In this document: in pieces, positions 43,859-54,456 of the stretch
Position numbering within the stretch: position 1 is the stretch's first letter
Layout of the letters: every line of letters starts with the position of its first letter
NCBI GenBank assembly: GCA_007570785.1
Contig: ML664159.1
Location: 2,499,610-2,563,609 of the forward strand
Length of the DNA stretch: 64,000 nt
Source of the DNA: Antilocapra americana
Lineage: Eukaryota > Chordata > Mammalia > Artiodactyla > Antilocapridae
Reading direction: 5' to 3'
Notes under the pieces: model-generated
The model's input: only the letters and a program-made list of their open reading frames with translations
What the model was told of the DNA's origin: nothing
The model's database searches: none
Program-made: the position numbers and the translations under genes

Positions 43859-44259
43859 TGTAAGGTATAGTTTGGGCCGAGGCAAAGAAAAAAGGAGAGA
43901 CGACCTCAACGGAGGTAGGTTATCTTTACTCAGGCAAGGAGGGGCAACAGTCGGCCTAAAGACCAGGCTGAGCATGAGAGGGATCATGGAGGCTTCATAT
44001 TTAAAAGGAGGTTTGTGGAAGCGATAAGGGAGATGTTAGGCAGGCAGGACATTCTGGGTAATCTTTAGTTGAGATGGCATTTGTAGTTGAACAGAGGGTG
44101 GGAGGTTCTGGGCAGGGGGTGATAAGTCCCAGGTAGATGCAACCGGCCTGGAGCATCAGGGCAGGGCTTAAAGTTCGGTTTTGTTTTCCCTGAAGTTAGA
44201 CGATTCAGCAAGGGCCTTTGAGACCATTGTTTTCTTTTCTAGGCCCAAGAACTCCTTCA
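43859..44259 (-). mobile_element. Putative solo LTR (minus strand)
   Basis: A 401-bp unit with TG...CA ends and short inverted termini (TGTAAGG at left, CCTTCA at right). Flanks TGTAT (43854-43858) and TGCAT (44260-44264) fit a 5-bp duplication with one change. On the minus strand it has a TATA-like 'ttttaaatatgaag' and then an AGTAAA polyadenylation-like signal, in LTR order. It sits in what looks like antisense L1M sequence. The family is not named. Confidence 0.55.
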
Positions 44260-44264
44260 TGCAT

Positions 44265-44642
44265 ACCTACTTCATAATTTTTAAGGCTGCATAGTATTCC
44301 AAGTGGATAAATATGCCAAACAATCCTCTATTATTTGGATGGTGTGAGAATGTTTCATTTTTTTGGATCATAAAAACAAAACGCCCCCTCTGTATAACTG
44401 GGTTCTAGAACTGGCAGATCAGACTGGATTTTTGGAGCCTCCAATGTTCCTTCCAGTTTTTTTGCTGCTGAACTTCACCTCCGTGCCTTTATAAATGCTA
44501 CTTTGATTCCTTCTAACATGTTTCATACACAGAAACTGGATATTCCTTTCACTGTGTGAAGAAAGCACGCCTGGGAGTTAGGGAGCATGGGTCCTAGTCT
44601 GACCTCTGGCATTGAGGAAAGAAAGTACAGTGTAACCATTAG
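44265..44642. other. Probable L1M 3' remnant and unique sequence
   Basis: 'ggctgcatagtattccaag' at 44284 resembles antisense L1M 3' sequence. Nothing else recognised. Confidence 0.4.
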
Positions 44643-45285
44643 GGACTGAATTATTTGCCCTCACACACCTATTCACCCCTAGTACCTCAGAAGGTGACTG
44701 TATCTGGATATAGGGACATTAAAGAGGACATTAAGTGGGGCTCTTTGGTGGGCCCCTCTCTGTGGACACAGAGACCCTAGTGGGATGTGAGCAGAGGAAA
44801 GCCATGTGAGGACACAGTGACAAGCTGGCTGTCTGCAAGACAAGGAGAGAGGCTGGCTCCAAAACAGACCAAACTTGCCTGCACCTTGATTGAATTTCCA
44901 GCCTCTGCTGCTGCTGCTGTTGCTGCTAAGTCACTTCAGTTGTGTCCGACTCTGTGCGACCCCATAGACGGCAGCCCATCAGGCTCCCCCATCCCTGGGA
45001 TTCTCCAAACAAGAACACTGGAGTGGGTTGCCATTTCCTTCTCCAATGCATGAAAGTGAAAAGTGAAAGTGAAGTTGCTCAGTTGTGTCCGACTCTTCAT
45101 GACCCCGTGGAATGCAGCCTACCAGAATCCTCCATCCATAGGATTTTCCAGGCAAGAGTACTGGAGTGGGCTGCCATTGCCTTCTCTGTTTCAGCCTCTA
45201 GAATTGTGATAAGCTTCTGCTGTTTATGCCACCCAGTCTCTGGAGGTTTATTATGGAAGCTCTAGCAAACGAATACAGCAACCTT
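44643..45285 (+). mobile_element. MaLR-type LTR split by Bov-A2
   Basis: MLT1-like LTR: 'aggggactgaatt'-like start, 'gatatagggacatta', 'ccatgtgaggacac', 'caccttgattgaatttcc', then after the SINE 'cagcctctagaattgtgat', 'tatgccacccagtctctgg' and 'gaatacagca' at the end. Pieces are colinear around the insertion. Confidence 0.8.
44907..45188 (-). mobile_element. Bov-A2 SINE nested in MaLR LTR
   Basis: CTG-rich start, two BovA units and the 'gaaaagtgaaagtgaag' linker. 'tttccagcctct' (44895-44906) and 'tttcagcctct' (45189-45199) are a target-site duplication differing by one base. Confidence 0.95.
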
Positions 45286-46569
45286 TGAGAAAGTGACTTG
45301 AATCCATGAGCCTCAGTGTCCTTCAGATTAGAAACTAGATGATGATATTCTGAGATCTGCATGGTTCCTAAACCCTAAATATGTCATTTATTTTTAATGA
45401 GATTGGCATTACAGAAAACACTGAGCTTCACTAGCAAATACCCCTGGAAGTCCAGAAGAAGGCTAGAGACTTCAGAGCTATTGATTTAGTGGAGTCACCA
45501 TGTTTTTAAAGGCCTAGCTCACTTTTTCTTTGTTCCACCCACCACAAGGGTGAGCTTTGTCCTAGGCCTAGGTCTCTTTATGGTGGCCAGATAGATGGCT
45601 GCCCACAGCAACAGAGGCAAAACCCTTACTTATTCACACCTGGATGAAGTGGGGAGAGAAGGCCAGTACTGTTCTACTCATATTTCATTGGCCTGAATGG
45701 CTTAGAGCTCTCCATTCCCAACTCACTCACTCACTCAGAAGTACAAGTCCTGCAAAAGGCTTGGAGTGATCATCTGGCTAGAAAGGAAGTGAGGAGACCA
45801 CTGTAATGTCCTCTAAAGCTCGGAGTAAATTGTTTAATTTCTGGTTGGCTATCATTTCTGGGTAATCAGTATGCATACTCAGGAAAGTGAGCCCATAATC
45901 TGCAAATATATTTCAAACATAATAACATTTTTGTGAATACTAAATTTAACAATTAATGTATAACTATATATTTCAGAGGTACTTAACTAAATATTTAATG
46001 AGTTTTGATACCACCATTTCTTTGTGCATTTAGAAGTCAATACATTTTTTTTAGATTTAAAATATTCAGGCCCCTGAAAAGCTCTGAGGCTCTCAGCATC
46101 ATGCACAATGAATAAAAAGGCCCTAGAGGCAAGACTGGAATGCCAAGGTAATTAAGAAAATCAAAAATGTGATAAACTATTGCATTCTTTGCCTGAAGGA
46201 AAACTGTTTATGGGAGAAACAAAATCCCTCAGGAAGAGGGAAGCAAAAATAGAAAAAAATTTCAGTGTGTATCCAGCACCATCCAGGGAAATAAATTTTG
46301 ACCACTAAAATCAAAGACGTGGGCAGGCACTACTAGAATTGTCTTTTCTCTACTGACATGTCCTTGTAGCAATCTGCACAGCAAGAAAAAAAAATCAAAA
46401 CTAAAGCCAACAGCAAGAGCAGCAATGACAGCAAAAATCAAGAGAACTAAAATTCCTTGCTCTCTTGCAAACTGGGTTTTTGTTTGACACAATACGAAGC
46501 CAATGAGAAACAAGTCTAAGTCTACTAAAGATTTTTGGAAAAGTCTACTTTCCTATTATAGATGCCTCC
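45286..46569. other. Intergenic, old repeat traces
   Basis: A short (ACTC)n run lies at 45721-45738. 45540-45800 may be an old mammalian repeat I cannot name. The minus frame 46262-46513 is unsupported. Confidence 0.4.
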
Positions 46570-46830
46570 CTCCTCCTCGTTACTTTTCCTTGTTACATTT
46601 CTTCCTACCTGGAATGCAGATATATGGCTGGAGGTGGAGCAGCCATCTTGTGACTATAAAGAGATCGTGAATAGAAAAGCCCTATGCCAAGGCTATGGTA
46701 GAACAAAAAGCAGAAAGCTCCTATAGGTTGATGGTGTCATGGAGCTACTGCACCAATCAATCCTGGATGGCCAACCTCTGGATACAAGAGAAAGAAAAAT
46801 ATCTAGCTGATAGAGGTTTCCATTGTTTGC
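46570..46830. repeat. Old interspersed repeat fragment, unnamed
   Basis: 'cctggaatgcagatatatggctgg', 'gagcagccatcttgtgac' recalls an old mammalian repeat. A related stretch occurs at 57784-58030. Family not assigned. Confidence 0.4.
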
Positions 46831-47091
46831 AGCTGAATAGGATCCCAATTTAATGCAGAAAGCCTCATTGATATGGCAGCATTTAAGTTGGGCTTAAGGA
46901 GGAACAGGATTTAGATGTGAATTAAAATGGTGAAAGTCACTGAAGCCTGAGTAAACAGCAGCAAAAAGTGCCCAATAAAATAGCAGTTTACCTTATGGGA
47001 AAGAAAGAGGGGTCTACATTGTTTATTCCTGCGCAAACATGAGGGAGGAAATGAGATTCAAAGGCTAGACTGAGAACAGATTTTAAAACTG
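46831..47091. other. Intergenic, nothing recognised
   Basis: No named repeat or gene. Confidence 0.45.
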
Positions 47092-47397
47092 CTCTTCCCA
47101 ATAGAAATATATTCAAGCTATATACATAACTTAACATTTTCTGGTAACCACATTGAAAAATTTAAAAAAAACAGGTGAAATTAATTTTAATAGTATGTTT
47201 CATTTAACCTATATATACAAAGTGGCATTTCAATGTGTATCAATATAAAAAATTATTCACAATATATTTCATATTCTTCTTTTCATCTGAAGTCTTCAAA
47301 ATGTGGTATGTATTTTACACTTTCAGAACCTCTCAGTTAATTCTGGCCACAGTTCAAGTGCCACGTGTGACTAGTGGTTACCATGTTGGACAGTGAA
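47092..47397. mobile_element. MER33-like hAT DNA transposon
   Basis: Complete non-autonomous element of about 306 bp. Left end 'cttcccaatagaaatata' and right end 'ccatgttggacagtgaaag' are inverted counterparts. 'acaggtgaaattaatttt' and 'gtgccacgtgtgactagtgg' lie inside. No coding capacity. Subfamily name unverified. Confidence 0.7.
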
Positions 47398-47439
47398 AGC
47401 TTAGAGAGTCTTGAAACTCATATTCAAAATTTTGAACTC

Positions 47440-47561
47440 TGGGAATTCCCCAGCAGTCCAATGGTTAGGACACTGAGCTCTCACTGCCCAGGGCCTAAGT
47501 TCAATCCTTAGTCAGGGAACAAAGATCCCACAAGCATCGAGGTGAAACCAAAATAAAATAA
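47440..47561 (+). mobile_element. CHR-2-type SINE
   Basis: 'gaattccccagcagtcc' head, 'gttcaatccttagtcaggg', A-rich tail. TGAACTC flanks it (47433-47439, 47562-47568). Confidence 0.92.
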
Positions 47562-47569
47562 TGAACTCC

Positions 47570-47859
47570 AACTGCAGAAGTGTAAATGGGCCATAATTTA
47601 ATTTCTAAGAAAACTTCTACTATATCCCAAATATTATTGTATTTTATTTCAGAATGTTATGGTTTATGGTTTTTAGAAGCAAAACCTACAAATATAGTGG
47701 ATTTTCAAGCTTCTGTGAAACAGTGACACCAGTCATCTGGAATCCAAGTTTGGGATGAGTCCACTTAACCTTAGGATGTTTCTTCACAAAAACATTTTTT
47801 GGGTATTTTAAACAAAAATCAGAAGCCAGTAAGAAAGAAAATAAAATCAGCTACTCCAG
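47570..47859. other. Intergenic, AT-rich
   Basis: No named repeat or gene. Confidence 0.5.
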
Positions 47860-48720
47860 ATAACTAAGATCAACATGTTAGCAAATTAACTTCTTGAGCT
47901 CTATTATGTATGGATACTTTTACACAGTTGAGATTATACTTTTTATGCTATTCTACATTCTTTTTTAGAAAAATTCTTTATGCCCTTTTAAAAAATATTT
48001 ATTTATTTTTGGCTGGGCTGGGTCTTTTTTGCTTCATGGGTGTTTCTCCAGTTGCAGCAAGAAGGGGCTACTCTTTCTTGAGGTACACAGGCTTCTCTTT
48101 GAGGGGCTTCTCTTGTGGAGCATAGGCTCTAGGGGGTGCGGGTTTCAGTAATTACAGCTCTCGGGCTCTAGGGAACAGTCTCAGTAGTTGGGGTGCACGG
48201 GCTTGGTTGCTCCACAGCATATGGGATCTTCCTGGACCAAGGATCAAACCTGTGTCTCCTGCATTGGCAGGCAGATTCCCATCCACTGTGCCACTAGGGA
48301 AGCATTATTCTACATTCTTAACATTATTTCACAAGTACTTTTTCTGTTATGAATTCTTCTTAAACATCATTTTTAATGGCTACCTTCTATTTCTTCATGT
48401 GAATAAATAAATATATAATTTTTATACAATTTTTTGACCATTATCTTAACATGGGCACTCAAGTTGTTCCAAACTTTTTGCTGCTATAAATAATTTGCCC
48501 CAATCATCTTTATACATAAAAATATTCTCACACCTAGGTTTATTTCTTTAGGGCAGATTCTCAGAAGTAAAATTACTGTAATGAAAATTGTGAATACTTC
48601 TTAATCTCTTGATATTCATTTGCCAGACTCCTTCTCAGGAAGATATGAATCAATTTACACTCTCACCAGAATTGTGTGAGCATATGTATCCCTCCACACC
48701 GTTGCCCACATTATGTATTA
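47860..48720 (-). mobile_element. Old L1M 3' region, host of a CHR SINE
   Basis: Complement of an L1M 3' UTR: 'tttttaatggctaccttc', 'ttgttccaaactttttgctgc', 'ctcagaagtaaaattactg', 'caatttacactctcacc'. Colinear after removing the SINE at 47963-48305. Confidence 0.7.
47963..48305 (-). mobile_element. CHR-type SINE with extra 3' sequence
   Basis: Target-site duplication TATTCTACATTCTT is perfect at 47949-47962 and 48306-48319. The SINE body proper spans about 47988-48303. Between the left duplication and its tail lie about 25 bp not belonging to the SINE ('agaaaaattctttatgccc' on the plus strand), followed outward by a second T-run. On the minus strand this reads SINE, A-rich tail, extra segment, A-run: a 3' read-through tail. 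Confidence 0.85.
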
Positions 48721-48886
48721 ACCTTTAAAAAAAAAAAATAGAGGAAGATGTGAGAAATGGTATTTCAGTGTGCTTTAATTTCAATTAGTAGATTATTAGT
48801 TAGAATGGGCAGTTTTTTCCTTTGTTAGTTAGCAACTAGTATTTCTCATCAATTTTATTAACAATATACTTACTTTTCCACACTTT

Positions 48887-49194
48887 TTAAAATTTTTTAT
48901 TTATTTTTATTGTGCTGGTTCGTTGCTTTGGGGGCCTTCTGTAGCTGTAGTACATGGACTTCTCATTGCAGTGGCTTCTTTTGTTGTAAAGCATGAGCTC
49001 TGGGGTGCAAGGGCTTCAGTAGTTGCAGCACGTGGGCTCGGTAGCTATGACTCTGGGCTCTAGGGTGCAGGCTCAGTAGTCTGGCAAACGGGCTTAGTTA
49101 CTCTTTGGCATGTGGGGTCCTCCCGGACCAGGGATCAAACCCCCTGCATTAATGGGCGGATTCTTTACCACTGAGCCACCAGGGAAGCTCTTGT
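48887..49194 (-). mobile_element. CHR-type tRNA SINE, near full length
   Basis: T-rich tail, 'tgtgctggttcgttgctttg', complemented head 'ccactgagccaccaggg'. CACACTTT lies on both sides (48879-48886, 49195-49202). Confidence 0.95.
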
Positions 49195-49407
49195 CACACT
49201 TTCTGAAAAGCATTTTCTAGTTTGCTTACCTTCTAAATGTTTCCTTTTAAAAAAACATCAGCTTTATTATGGTATATTTTACATATTGTAAAATTCCCCC
49301 TTTTTAGTATAAACTTTTATGATTTTTACAACTGAAGTTGGGTAACCTGAAGCACACTCAATTTATAGAATATTTTAATCACCTCCAAAAAATGTCCCCA
49401 CATCCTT

Positions 49408-49740
49408 TTTAAAATTTTTTAAAAAAAAGTTAATTGGAGGAAAATTGCTTCACAATGTTGTGTTGGTCTCTGCGGTACAAAAATGTGAATCAGTCATAAT
49501 TATCTGTATATCCTTTTCCTCTTGAGCCTCCCCTTCCCCTCCTTCCCGTCACTCTGGGTCCTCACAGACGGCCAGGCTAGGCTCCATGTGTTGCAGAGCA
49601 GCTTCTCACTAGCCAGCTATTTTACACACGATAGTGAATATATGTCAATGCTACTTTCTCAGTCCATCCCACCCTCTCCTTCCCCTGCTGTGTCCCCAAG
49701 TCTATTGTCTACATCTGCTTCTCCATTCCTTCCCTGCAAT
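49408..49740 (-). mobile_element. Ruminant-type L1 3' UTR (antisense) nested in L1M
   Basis: T-rich tail, then the complement of the recent L1 3' UTR ('ttaattggaggaaaattgc', 'cagtccatcccaccctctc', 'ctgctgtgtccccaag'). 'ccccacatcctt' and 'ccccgtgtcctt' at its edges fit a worn target-site duplication. Confidence 0.8.
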
Positions 49741-49863
49741 CCCCGTGTCCTTCTGTAGTGAGCCCATCTCCTCACTTCTCCAGCCTCTAACAACCACTCA
49801 TCTGTTTCCTGTCTCTATAGTTTTGCCTTTTCTAGAATGTTGTATAAAGAAATCATACAGAAC

Positions 49864-50836
49864 ATAACAGTTAGAATCAGACATGGAACAACCGACTGGT
49901 TCCAAACTGGGAAAGGAGTATGTCAAGGCTCTATATCATCACCCTGCTTATTTAACTTATATGCAGAGTACATCATGCAAAATGCTTGGCTGGATGAAGC
50001 ACAAGCTGGAATCAAGATTGCCAGGACAAATATCAATACCCTCAGATATGCAGATGACAGCACCCTTATGGCAGAAAGTGAAGAGGAACTGAAGACCCTC
50101 TTGATGAAAGTGAAAGAGGAGAGTGAAAAAGCTGGCTTAAAACTCAACATTCAAAACACTAATATCATGGGATCTGGTCCCATCACTTCATGGCACACAG
50201 ATGGGTAAACAATGGAAGCAATGACAGACTATTTTCTTGGGCTCCAAAATCACTGCAGATAGTGACTGCAGCCATGAAATTAAAAGACGCTTTCTCCTTG
50301 AAAGAAAAGCTGTGACAAGCCTAGACAGCATATTAAAAAGCAGAGACATTACTTTGCTAACAAAGGTCTGTCTAGTTAAAGCTGTGGTTTTTCCAGTAGT
50401 CATGTATGGATGTAAGAGTTGGACCGTACAGAAAGCTGAGTGCTGAAGAATTGATGCTTTTGACCTGTGGTGTTGGGGAAGACTCTTGAGAGTCCCTTGG
50501 ATTGCAAGGAGGTGAAACCAGTCAATCCTCAAGGAAATCAGTCCTGAATATTCATTGGAAGGACTGATGCTGAAACTAAAGCTCCAATACTTTGACTACC
50601 TGATGCAGAGAATTGACTCATTGGAAAAGATCCTGATGCTGGGAAAGACTGAAGGCAGAAGGAGAAGGGGACAACAGAGGATGAGATGGTTGGATGGCAT
50701 CTCCGACTCGATGGACATGAGTGGAAGCTCATGGGGGTGGTGATGGACAGGGGGTGGGGATGGACAGGGAAGCCTAGTGTGCTGTAGTCCACGGGGTCTC
50801 AAAGAGTCGGACACAACTGAGTTACTGAACTGAACA
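49864..50836 (+). mobile_element. BovB 3' part nested in L1M
   Basis: 5'-truncated BovB from the reverse transcriptase region ('gttagaatcagacatgg') to the 3' end with its 'actgaactgaac' tail. 50735-50769 holds a short tandem duplication of 'gatggacaggg'. No clear target-site duplication. Confidence 0.93.
49870..50830 (+). pseudogene. BovB ORF2 C-terminal remnant
   Basis: Reverse transcriptase palm: TDWFQTGKGVCQGS, then the catalytic RYADD box near 50045, and 'GLKLNIQNT' before a stop at 50206-50208. Downstream, SRDITLLTKVCLVKAVVFPVVMYG continues in another frame to 50446, and a further frame covers 50555-50743. At least two frameshifts, so inactive. Confidence 0.92.
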
Positions 50837-51250
50837 GCCTTTTAGTCTGGCTTCTTTCAGTTAATATAAGGCATTTGAGATATTCATCCATGTTATTGTG
50901 TATGCCAGTAGCTTGTTCCTTTTTTATTGCTGAGCAACATGTATGGAATTCCATATTTTGTTTCTCCAAATACTAGTTGAAGGACATTTGCTTTTTTTCC
51001 AGATTTTGTCAATAACAAGTAGAACCACTATAAACATACACATGTGTTTGAACACAAATTTTCATTTCTCTTGGGTAAATTCTTCAAAGTGGGATCACAA
51101 GGCTATAGGGTGAGTGAATGTTTAACTTTATAAGAAGACCACCAAACTGTTAGAATGGCTGTACTATTTTGTAGTCTTATTAAGATTGCAGGAAAATTTT
51201 CTTTGCTCCAAATCTTCATTTATCCTCAGGATTACCAATTTTGTCTGTAG

Positions 51251-51370
51251 TTTTTGTTTTTTGCTGTGCCACATGGCTTACAGGATGTTAGTTCCCTGAC
51301 CAGAGATTGAACCCAAGTCCTTGGCAGTCAAAGCATAATGTCCTAGTCACTGGATCTCCAGGGAATTCCC
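51251..51370 (-). mobile_element. CHR-2-type SINE nested in L1M
   Basis: 'ttttgctgtgccacatggc', 'gttccctgaccagagattg', head ending 'ccagggaattccc'. Confidence 0.9.
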
Positions 51371-51475
51371 TGTTTTGGGGATTTTGTTTTGTTTTGGGGT
51401 ATTGCTTTTTAGCCATTGTAATAGATGTGTAGTTGCATTTCATTGTGATTTTAATTTGCATTTCCCTGAGAAATG

Positions 51476-51839
51476 CAAAAACAAATAAATAATGCTTAAT
51501 GCAATAAATGTCCTAAAGAAATTAAGTTTATGAACTCACATATAGTGACCTTTTCATTTATTATTGTTCTACTGTTTTTTAGATTAGAAAGTTCTTTCCC
51601 AATGAGAAATCAGAAGAAAATTCAACTATATTTTTAAGGATTTTTAAAAAATTATTTTCTCCTAATGATCCATATTTTAAATCCATATTTAGTTGTATGA
51701 TAGTGACAAGTATCTTTAGTCACTTAAAAAAAATACTGGTCAGATTTCTCCATAACCTCTGTTGACTAATCCATTCATCCATTTATTTGTAAATCCTCCT
51801 TTATGGGGTCTGCTCCTCAGATAGCAAACTTCCATTTTT
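51476..51839. other. Intergenic, AT-rich
   Basis: No named repeat or gene. Confidence 0.5.
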
Positions 51840-52440
51840 CTACCCATCCATCCATTCAACTATTGCCTATTAAGTTCTTGTTCTGTTCTAGGCCCCATTG
51901 TAGGTTCTGGGAATACAATAGTGGACTAAACAGTAAAGACACCTGATTTCTTGGTGCTTACATTCTAGTCAGGGGAGATAGGTGATAAATAAATGAACAA
52001 TTATATAATATTTTTGGTGATAATAAATGCTAAGAATGAAAATAAGGCAGGGTAAAGGTCATATAATGACAAGCAAGTGCCATTTGGAGATCACTGTCTC
52101 TGAGAAAGAACTGTTTGTGAGCAGAATGTCTCAACGTTGTGAAACAAGGAGATATCTAGAGGAGCGTTCCAGGCAGAGCCACCTTGAAGTGTGAAGACTG
52201 TGTGTCAGAAATGAGCTTGACATGTTGGGGAAGAAGCAAGGAGGTCACCATGGAAGAAGCTAAATGTTGGGATGGAGCATGAAGATGAGATGAGAGGGTA
52301 CTGAGAGGCACAAGATATACAGGTCCCTGTAGACAATGAATGCTGTAAAGCAATCAAAACTATTGGAAGATTTTGAGCAGAGAGGTGATGTGACCTGACA
52401 TTCAAAAAATAACACCCTGGCCACTTGATGGACAATAGCT
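51840..52440 (-). mobile_element. L2 fragment (antisense)
   Basis: Complement of the L2 3' region: 'gttctgttctaggcccc', 'cttggtgcttacattctag', 'gagcgttccaggcagag', 'gagcagagaggtgatgtgacc'. About 600 bp, continuous and decayed. Confidence 0.75.
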
Positions 52441-53574
52441 TAATACATTTAACTTAAATATAAATAAAAATTGATTTATTGTAAGACAAATAAGTAAATA
52501 ATAGCAGAGTTGTACTTGAATATAACCCAAAATGATCAAGGTCCACAGTGTGGAAAACACTGGCTTTGTTGGCTATTGCTAGTATCCAGGCAACAATTCT
52601 TACAAGATTCTCTCATGATAGCCATTTTCTTGAACTTTCTTAATCACTGAAAGAATTTTCCCGCTAATTCTTCAACAGGGATTTCTCTGCTCCCTAGTCT
52701 TCAAGCCTAGTTACAAGCCTTCATGATTTCCAAGGTTATTGCACATCTGTGATTACAATAGAACACTGAGGAACTCGCCTCAGAAAGCTCTGGAATGCTG
52801 AAGCCAACCAGAGGTATCCAAGCCTCCATTACTGACTCAATTATGTGCTGAGAGCTGGGTTCCGGAGAGAGAAGGACAAATAACCACAGATAAACTGCCT
52901 TGAAGGCGTGGTCATCTCTATCACAGCACCTGTTTTTCTGCCAACCAGCAGTTCAGAGAACTGTTGTGATTCCACATGTGCTAAGAGAATCTCCATCAAC
53001 AGTCTTGTGATCCAAAAGCAGAATTTAAAAACTCCTTTCCTACCTAACTGAATGATCTGGGGAAAACTATCTGTTTTTGAAAAAGTAATATACTCACTTG
53101 ATAAAAAATACTCAAATAATATGAGAGTAGACAGTGAAGAGTTTAAAGTGGGAAGTATGCATGCATGGTTATGAATAAATTAGTATGGAATGTTTCTGGA
53201 AAGACACATAAGAAATTATTCAGTGGTTTCCTCTGCAGAGGGGAACAACAGGGGTCTGAAGTGAGGAAAATTAGGAAGACTTACTTTTCACAAACTCTTG
53301 TACTTTCTCCATTTTTATTGGATTTTTTTATTATGTGTACACATTAATTTTAACAAAAACAAATTAACTGAAAGCAGTACAAAGATGGCACTTGTTTCTG
53401 TCACTGACATGAAGATCCTGGAAGCTCAAGCTGCAGAGGCATTCAGTTGGGTACCTGAGTTCTAGCCAGAGTGAAAGAGAGTCCTGACCTTCAGCTTCCT
53501 AGCTGCTACAGAGCCAGAAGTCCCCGCACTCCCTCCTAGAGATAGAACCCTAGCCTTGCCTGAAATAGGATGTG
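52441..53574. other. Intergenic, nothing recognised
   Basis: No transposon that I can name. 53165-53347 is a 60-codon frame with no domain. Confidence 0.45.
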
Positions 53575-53690
53575 AAAGTTCAGTTTGAATCCCAACTTCC
53601 AGACTCACTGTGGGACAAACAGCAAATTGCTTAATTACTCAGAGCCTCACTTTCTTCATCTGTGAAATGGGGGAAGTTATATCTGCTGGT
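53575..53690 (+). mobile_element. MIR SINE (sense)
   Basis: 'cagtttgaatcccaacttcc', 'gcctcactttcttcatctg', 'tgaaatggggg' follow the MIR core and 3' half. Confidence 0.8.
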
Positions 53691-53695
53691 GTTTG

Positions 53696-54456
53696 GTTTT
53701 TTAGATTGAAATATAGGCTTCCCTGGTAGCTCAGCTGGTAAAGAATCTGCCTGCAGTGCAAGAGACCCCAGTTTGATTTCTGGGCTGGAAAAGTCTGCTG
53801 AAGAAGGGATAGGCTACCCACTCCAAAATTCTTAGGCTTGCCTGGTGGCTTAGCTGGTAAAGAATCCACCTACAGTGCAGGAGACCTGGGTTCAATCCCT
53901 GGATTAGGAAGATCCCTTGGAGAAGGGAATCGCTACCCACTCCAGTACTCTGGCCTGAGTTGCAAAGAGTTGGACAGGACTGAGTGACTTTCACTTTCAC
54001 TATCATAGTTGATTTACAATGTTGTGTTTCATATGTACAGCACAGTGATTCAGTTGTATATACTCCTTTTCAAACTCTTTCCCCTTATAGATTATTCCAA
54101 AATATTGAGCTCCCTGTGCTATACAGTAGGTCCTTGTTTATTTTATATATTGTAGTATATATATGTTAATTCCTCTTTGGTAATCATAAATTTGTTTTCT
54201 ATGTCTATGGGTCTATTTCTGTTTTGTAGGTAAGTTCATTTGTATCGTTTTAAAAAATTACATTCCACATGTAAGTGATATGTAATATTTGTCTTTTCCT
54301 GACTCACTTCACTCAGTATCTCAGTATGACAATCTCTAGGTCCACCCACATTGCTGCACAATGGCATGTTTTGTTCTTTTTTATGGCTAAGTAATGCTCC
54401 ATTGTGTATACCACATCTTTTTATCAATTCATCTGTCAATGAACATTTGTTGCTGG
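53696..54456 (-). mobile_element. Artiodactyl-type L1 3' end, host of Bov-tA
   Basis: Complement of the L1 3' UTR and ORF2 end: a tail-proximal 'ttttttagattgaaata', then after the SINE 'agttgatttacaatgttgtg', 'tgtgctatacagtaggtcc', 'cattgctgcacaatggc', 'gtaatgctccattgtgtata'. Confidence 0.85.
53719..54000 (+). mobile_element. Tandem Bov-tA: truncated copy followed by a full copy
   Basis: 53719-53834 has the tRNA-like head and first part of BovA, ending abruptly after 'ccactccaaaattctta'. At 53835 a second head starts ('ggcttgcctggtggctt') and runs through to 'gactttcactttcac'. The two heads are similar but not identical, so either two insertions or an old head-to-tail dimer. Confidence 0.9.

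Larger units (their letters stand above)
49245..51475 (-). mobile_element. Old L1M 3' region, host of L1, BovB and SINE insertions
   Basis: Colinear complement pieces: 49245-49407 ('gctttattatggtatatttta'), 49741-49863 ('tctagaatgttgtataaag', 'aaatcatacag'), 50837-51250 ('ctggcttctttcagttaat', 'ttctcttgggtaaattctt') and 51371-51475 ('cattgtgattttaatttgc'). Three later elements separate them. Confidence 0.8.
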
